Source: Choanephora cucurbitarum (lineage: Eukaryota; Mucoromycota; Mucoromycetes; Mucorales; Choanephoraceae). From it: a stretch of DNA of 64,000 bases. The stretch spans positions 184,242-248,241 of the forward strand of contig JAIWNI010000041.1 in NCBI GenBank assembly GCA_025331435.1. The letters are read 5' to 3'. Under the pieces are notes generated by a model. The model did not search any database, was not told the DNA's origin, and worked only from the letters and a program-made list of their open reading frames with translations. This document shows positions 58,201 to 64,000 of this stretch, in pieces (the first letter of the stretch is position 1; every line of letters begins with the position of its first letter). Position numbers and translations under genes: made by a program.

Positions 58201-58366
58201 CAAAACCCCCCCCCCTTGTAGTATGTCATCTGTATTTCATGTAAACAACACACAGACCCCCTACTCTTATATTCTTTTGTTTTTTCCTTTTTTTTCTCTT
58301 TTTTCTTTCTCTTTTTTCTTTTTCTCTCTTTCTTTACCCTCTATCTCATTAAATCTATACAGCAAA

Positions 58367-59005
58367 ATGCTCAATACTATCAACAATACTCTTATGTTTA
58401 TTACCTGCCTCATTCACCATGTCAACTGGTTTATCAACTCTTTTTACTTTGCGGCAATTTCCTTTGTTTTGCTTGCAATCAAGTTTATACTCATCAGCAT
58501 CGAGCATTTCACCTATGAAGACGAAGTCGAAGAAGAAGCAAAAGAAGCACCCAAGCTGCGTTACAATGTTTCCTTTGGTTGCTACGAACCTGAATTACCT
58601 GAGATCAAGAGCATGCTAAGCAACCTTAGGGAAGGCGAAAGTAAAGGTGATGCCACCGTGGCAAATGATCCTTGTCACCTAGTCTCAACACCTAAATGCA
58701 ATGCATATAACTGCCACTGTTCGCAAGCAGAGCGCTGCAGGTCGTTGGACAGGTGCTTTCGTCGCAAGAAGCACCAATATCTGAGCAATACTCAGCTCAT
58801 GAATCTGATTAGGGTTCCTATTGCAGATCTGATGCCTACAATTGTAGCCGCTGAGGACTGTAATACACCTGATGATGATGGTGTCTTCACAGCTGCCTTC
58901 ACACAAGACATGACTGAAGCTATCCAAGAAGCCGCGGAAGCTAGTGACGATGGTGTGTTTTGTAATGACTTTGTCGTTGCAATGAAGGCAGCATTGCCAT
59001 TGTAA
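58367..59005 (+). CDS. Membrane-anchored Cys-containing protein with duplicated DDGVF motif
   Basis: 212 residues from the ATG at 58367, chosen because it follows a long pyrimidine leader (58275-58340) and the CAGCAAA context. An upstream in-frame ATG at 58223 would translate the leader itself as Phe/Ser repeats. Residues 8-46 are hydrophobic and probably span the membrane once or twice. Residues 50-60 are acidic. Residues 103-130 contain six Cys (C-x7-C-x4-C-x-C-x5-C-x5-C), possibly metal-binding or disulphide-bonded. The C-terminus has an internal duplication: DDGVFTAAFTQDMTEAI at 170-186 and DDGVFCNDFVVAMKAA at 194-209. No family recognised. AATAAA lies at 59312. The antisense frame 58685-59014 is a shadow. 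Confidence 0.68.
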   Translation: MLNTINNTLMFITCLIHHVNWFINSFYFAAISFVLLAIKFILISIEHFTYEDEVEEEAKEAPKLRYNVSFGCYEPELPEIKSMLSNLREGESKGDATVANDPCHLVSTPKCNAYNCHCSQAERCRSLDRCFRRKKHQYLSNTQLMNLIRVPIADLMPTIVAAEDCNTPDDDGVFTAAFTQDMTEAIQEAAEASDDGVFCNDFVVAMKAALPL

Positions 59006-59129
59006 CGTATGCAAAATATTATATAAGTGGTTGGTAGGTCGGTATATTAGGTGCTCTTTGCTTCATAATTTTTCATAACAATGTTATTCTCTTCTGCTCA
59101 GTTCTTTCGTTTGCTTGGTCCTCTCTCTG

Positions 59130-59176
59130 TCGTTTTGCTGTGTGTCTGTCTGTCTGTCTGTCTGCTGTGTGCTCTC

Positions 59177-59211
<35 letters not shown>

Positions 59212-59260
59212 GCTGTGTGCTTTTTTTGTCTGTCTCTCTGTCGTTGTGCTGTGTGCTTCT
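59130..59260 (+). repeat. (TGTC)n-rich A-poor 3' region
   Basis: Tandem TGTC units interspersed with CTGTGTGCT motifs, downstream of the membrane protein gene. Like 11374-12044 it is nearly devoid of A, which explains the open frames across it. It ends shortly before AATAAA at 59312. Confidence 0.8.
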
Positions 59261-59311
59261 GTTTAAGGGGTTACCTTCCTGTTGTTGGCTGTGTCGGTTT
59301 TTACCGCATTT

Positions 59312-59317
59312 AATAAA
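59312..59317 (+). terminator. AATAAA poly(A) signal
   Basis: First AATAAA after the stop at 59005, immediately following the A-poor region. Confidence 0.45.
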
Positions 59318-60214
59318 TTGATAATATTCTTATGTTGTTACTTTCTAACTCGCAATTTTTCCCCAGAATACATTTTACTACATATTGTTGGTTAGCCTTC
59401 TTTACGACCATAAAACCATCAACTATTTTTGATACTAAAGTTCACATCAATACTGGAATTTTTACCTTTTTTTATCTATGAAAATGCTGGCGATGCATTA
59501 TACAAAATGAGAACAGTTCCCTGCATTTATGTCTACTGTCTATGTAAGGTACTTTTTCATTTAATTCACGTTATTCTTCATACCAGCTCTCTGACTAATA
59601 GACTATTTTTTTGTTTTGTTTATCAATGCATCATTTTGTCTGAAACTATTGCTCTTGAATCTTGACAAGAATATAGTTGAAAGAAGTCTGTTAGCAATTT
59701 TGCTGTCAAACAAACTATTCTATTTTTTGTCAAAAGAAACGAGACACTCAATATTATTGTCGTGTATGACCTTGGACCTTCCACGCTATCAAAAACTACC
59801 ACATAAACTCATCAATCATACTCTTCTAAAGCAAAGCTTCTCTGTCAAAAAGCAAATTTATTCATTTCTCAGCTTACTCATAGTTTAATGCCTCTGATAT
59901 TTCTTTAAACCATACAATACACCTGCAAATCATAGCACTTGGCCCCATGTTAGTGCATACGTACATCGCTTTTTTTTACCTGAACAGACTATTCTGTGTT
60001 TATATGAAACAGTTATTTGTTGAAAGCTTAATTGCATGTATGCAGCTAGCTATGTGCCCTTCTGTTTTTTTATCAACTGTATAGAGTATTCTCTAGATGT
60101 CCATCACACAAGACATAGGTCTATCTGTCTTGATAACATGGCTTGCTGTTGCTGCTCTTACATATGCTAATAGTAAACAGACCAAGCATATAATTATAGT
60201 TGTCTGCTTCTTAC
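59318..60214. other. Intergenic, no gene recognised
   Basis: Stop-poor frames at 59429-59665 and 59616-59888 lack ATG starts and domains. They may be traces of an eroded coding sequence. Confidence 0.35.
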
Positions 60215-60900
60215 TCGTCGTTGTTTCAGGTTGGTCATCAGTTTAGTTGGGATCTTGCCATCAGGAGTCATCACTATGGTTAGGCTTGTCTGAAGAGTGC
60301 TCGTCATTGACAGCGCATACTACTGAAGGCGCATATATCGGTGCGCTAGTACGTTTATAAAGTGTTATATTAAAATGGCATAATCATATCAGAACTCATC
60401 TTCCGAGAACGACATACATTAAATAACACAATGAAATAAAGAGAGAGAGGATTCAAACTCCGTCGGAGATTGAAAGCATCCACAAGATCGATTGCATGAT
60501 GTGACCATCACCATGATTATTTTTTGAAGCTTTTCAATAGACCAGGCCGCATGAACAATGCTTTAGTTGAGTTCAGTAGTTTATAAAGAATGATAAAAAG
60601 AGGATAGAAAAAGTTGGCAGAGAGAATCGTGTGGTTGAGACAAACTCAGATTAGGTTAATGACGGATCTCTATGGGTGAGTTGCTCAAATGCACAGCTTG
60701 TTAGCAAAGTGTAGCAAGAGCACAAAGCTCAACATGATGTAGCGCAAGTACACTCAAAAGTATTATAAAGACAGTTAAAACGACAAAGTACTGCTACCTG
60801 ATGAGATGCGAGGGTAGAAAGGCGCAGGTAATCATGATGCCTGTGACTAGGTGTGAGATGCAACGAATGACCCGAAAGTAAGTAAAATGCGTTTTTGTCA
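60215..60900 (+). repeat. Dispersed repeat U, copy 2
   Basis: Diverged copy of 49580-50330 in the same orientation, with the TATA box and the CTCCGTCGGA block retained but the reading frame closed by an early stop. Confidence 0.55.
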
Positions 60901-61984
60901 ATAGAAACTAACTCAGTAGTGTGCTAATAAAACCTAAATATACATTATAGTAAGTGAATAACTATAAGCATTAGGCTCGCCAGATTAAGGCAAGAATGAT
61001 AGATTATGTGAATGTCTGAAGGACAATAGAATGAGACATACATGCAGAAGCCGAATATACCCCGCGTTGTCTATAAGAGATAATCTGCAAAGCTTGATTC
61101 GGACATTACACTCTGTACTGCATTAAGGTTATGGCTTTTCTTTTGCCCTTACACTTAGTAAAAAAAAACCCCCCTCTCTAAATCACATGCCATGAGTGAT
61201 TGATCTGATCAAAACACCACATATTCCTCTTAGTAAATGGAGGTTTATGATTGAAACTGTCTTTGCTAAAATTATGTTAAATAGCAATGAAACTCATTAA
61301 GAACAATGACAATGTTGAAAAAAAAACATTGCCATGTAAAGCAGTAAACCATACAAGATCAAGTAGAAAGTCATTCTACAGACCTCAGTAAAAGCAATGA
61401 ATAAAATATCAACAATAGGTTAAGTGGATCTAGATTCAAACGACTTTGAGCACTGAACGCAGCAGAATCAACAAAAAATTGCAGCATAATTGCAGTTGTC
61501 TAATTTACAGACACTAACGCCATCAACGATGAATATGATGCTAAACTTGAACATATAAACCTAGTGACAATCGTTGTTTTTTTTTCTCAGAAACAAATAA
61601 ATGCTACTTTTTTAGTTCTTTGCGATACGTGAGAACTAATATATCGAAGGATGAGGGATTTTTGTAACAAGGAGCATTTGTTAGTAGATGAAAGCAGAAA
61701 TAGTTTTAGTAGATTTATTGATATCGTTTAATTATATCAGCTATGTTAGGTTAAGCACAGTCAGACAAAACGAAATTAGTATCTAGTTGTATAACAATGT
61801 CATTTTAAGTAGAGATTTAAAAAATGTCTTTGTTGCATCATATTGCTTATGATAGATTCCCCTTTTCTTACAATGTCTTTTCTCAAGTGCATAATAATAA
61901 ACCACTTTAAAAAAAATAATAAAAAAAAAGATCAAAAAGGAATGAATAGAACAACTGGTATTTGATGGGCCACCCGTGACAAAA
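60901..61984. other. Intergenic, no gene recognised
   Basis: AT-rich with poly-A runs. It probably contains the far end of the second Tc1 unit, but no terminal inverted repeat was recognised. Confidence 0.4.
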
Positions 61985-62985
61985 TGGAGTAATTATATGC
62001 GCTTGGGCATGCTCACAACAAGTATATTGATAGGCTTTGTCTTGAATTTGCTCCTAACAATCATCAAGAGCACTTTGTTAGCAACTGAGCCTCCACAGTT
62101 AAACCACTTTTATGAAGTTGTTCTATTTTTTTTTTCAAATTATACACGGGACTCTCAATTAAGTTTGGATGTGGTGGTTGAGCATGTCACTTTATCGTTA
62201 CGATCTCATAATCTCTTCTCTAGGTTTCCTCAAGTTTCACTTGATGGATCGACATATTGTTTTTTTGTTAAAATAACATTTGGAATATTTTGAAAACTTG
62301 ATTTTTGGACACAGTCACTAGAGAAGGAGTCTTACCCCATCCACAGATAGTGCCCCCAAGTAATACCGAAATATTGCCATTTAACGCGATGTCTTAATGC
62401 AAGACTGTCTGTATATATCGTAACACTGTCTTAAAGCCCGGCTTATCTTTGGGAGATCTGACTCAATTTGGAATCTGAGATCGTCTCTCTAAAAATCCCT
62501 TCTCCACTAATCCATAATCCGGCTTTAATCCTCTTTGGCAAACTAGTACCTTACTTCTTGTTGTTTATTAGTTAACAAAAGACTTTATGACGGCTAGTTG
62601 CTAGTTCAACTTGCTATCATACCAATGATTTGATACAAGTCAAGTACTGCATTAGAAAGGACATCTAAGCCTGAAGTTCTGTTAAGTTGTCTCTGAATTA
62701 CTTTTGATGATGCGCAAAAGTGTCTTTTGCAATGTTTATCCTCTTTTTGGGGTTTTGCTTACTTTTTTTCCGCTAAATAGCACTAAAATTCTAATAGTTT
62801 TTACTTAATTGACCTACAGTTTGAAGTTGTGTTCAAGACTTTCTGAGAATTATGGGTAAGTTTGGCCACTCTCAACATGATTAGCATTACAAATCTTGAC
62901 ATCTATGCTTCAATGAGTCTTGTCATGATGTCTTCCCATGAAAATGTAAAGAGAGAATAAAGTGTAATTTAGGGTTGTGAAATTT
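61985..62985 (-). pseudogene. Second Tc1-type transposase pseudogene
   Basis: On the minus strand this is the diverged partner of 52700-53660. Shared blocks include the start with CATTTTCATG and ACTCATTGAAGCAT, the GTTTGCCAAAGAGGATT segment (helix before the catalytic core), and a Tc1-like LLGGTICGWGK near 62.36 kb (compare the GGGSIMIWG motif). The open plus-strand frame 61976-62293 is antisense to it and has no domain. Many stops and shifts. Confidence 0.58.
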
Positions 62986-64000
62986 GACGATGATAACAAC
63001 CATGATATACGGACAATTTATTACCAGCCTTTCATTGTTGTCTGACTCTACACATATTAGACAGCACTCAACCTATCCAGAATAAGACACATGTTCTACT
63101 TTTTGTGACCCTACTCAGTAGATATCGATATTCAATCCTTGTGTTGTAGAAGAACGTCCTATGTCATGTTGCTTGAATTCCTCTCTGGCATTCGACTAAC
63201 AAATGATATCTAGATACAGTCATATCAGGTGGACACTAACAATCATATATACTCTTGTAATCTATTGGATAAATCGACTGATTTATTCAAGCACAATAAC
63301 GCCATTATCGAGCACAATCAAAAGGACTCTCTCCATATCGTTAGCATGAAAGCTCCATTTGACCCTGAATGAACCCTTCCAAAAAGCCTTAGATGACCCT
63401 CAAAAATGACCAAATACGTTTTGTACACCATCTGAAAGAAAAAATTCCGCTCTATTTTTGTAATACTGTAGAATTTCATAAAAATGAATAAATACAAATA
63501 GAATTATATTTAAGGATGCAATTTGTTTGGTATTATTTATTAAACAAGCCGATGCAAATTAGTCCATGATGTCAAATTAAAAAAAAAATTTGGTATAGAT
63601 AAAGTATTGTGTTTGCAGAATGTTTTTATAGCTATCTTTTTTCAAATTATTTCTATTTTTTATGACCCCAAAATAGCTTTGACCTTGAAAATAGGCCTAA
63701 GGACACCCTTTCTGCAGAAAAAGTAATGAATGATTTATACAAAAAGTAAATCTTGTTTGTTTTTTGTAGCAAAATAATGACTTGATGATTTTTCCTAGGG
63801 AGTCGTGAAAACCTTTATACAACACACCATAAGCACCAGTCAAACACATATTTGCAAGTGTACAAGAAATGCTTAGGGTACTTCAAATATCATACTAGCA
63901 TAGGTGCAGTTGCTAGCTTGTTGGTTAACTGAGCCAGTCAATAGCTAGACACCACTGATGATCACTAATTGTGTCCACATGATCAGGTTGAGCAAACAAT
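62986..64000 (-). repeat. Dispersed repeat R, copy D (runs off the window)
   Basis: Inverted relative to copies A and C, diverged, and cut by the window end. Without the MITE present in copy C and without the CACTA present in copy A, it serves as an unoccupied reference for both. Confidence 0.72.

Noticed and set aside
61976..62293. 105-codon plus-strand frame
   Set aside because: It is antisense to the Tc1 transposase relic shared with 53.3-53.65 kb, and has no domain.

Overview
The window looks like AT-rich, gene-poor nuclear DNA from an early-diverging fungus, most likely Mucoromycota. This is an inference. It rests on very short GT-AG introns (50-64 bases), small genes with TATA boxes or pyrimidine-rich leaders, AATAAA-type poly(A) signals, and a transposon mix of Helentron, CACTA/KDZ-like, Tc1 and pogo-type elements. 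No rRNA, CRISPR array or bacterial-style operon was seen.

Layout. 1-8 kb is low-complexity intergenic DNA with a Helentron endonuclease relic (3.2-3.8 kb) and a CACGTG hairpin. 8.3-12.1 kb holds two small lineage-specific genes: a basic KPVET-repeat protein with one intron and a Thr-rich protein with a nuclear-type signal. 12-21.5 kb is almost featureless apart from a 640-bp foldback and a small MITE. A minus-strand gene for a Pro/Ser-rich tail-anchored protein lies at 21.6-22.1 kb. 23-39 kb is a transposon nest. Repeat R copy A is split by a complete CACTA element with a GAT target duplication, and the unoccupied target site survives in the inverted, nearly identical copy B at 38 kb. Between A and B lies a nearly full-length but dead Helentron (HUH Rep, Pif1 helicase and C-terminal endonuclease), itself interrupted by a palindromic TA-flanked MITE. 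41-42.3 kb has two pogo/Tc1-type short elements. A three-exon gene (43.5-44.7 kb) encodes a coiled-coil plus Ser/Pro/Gln-rich protein. 49.6-57 kb is a second nest: repeat U, R copy C, a pogo-type MITE, a Tc1 transposase pseudogene and a second, older Helentron. A gene for a membrane-anchored Cys-containing protein is at 58.4-59.0 kb. The end (60-64 kb) repeats the theme with a second U, a second Tc1 relic and R copy D, in inverted order.

The five better-supported host genes are short and unrelated to each other by eye, and no pathway links them. The most informative biology is the transposon stratigraphy: the sequence itself supplies empty sites, target duplications and insertion order. The Helentron is the only large multi-domain system in the window. 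It carries several stops and frameshifts, so it is a recent fossil rather than an active gene. Exact edges of R, U and the Helentrons could not be fixed without alignments.
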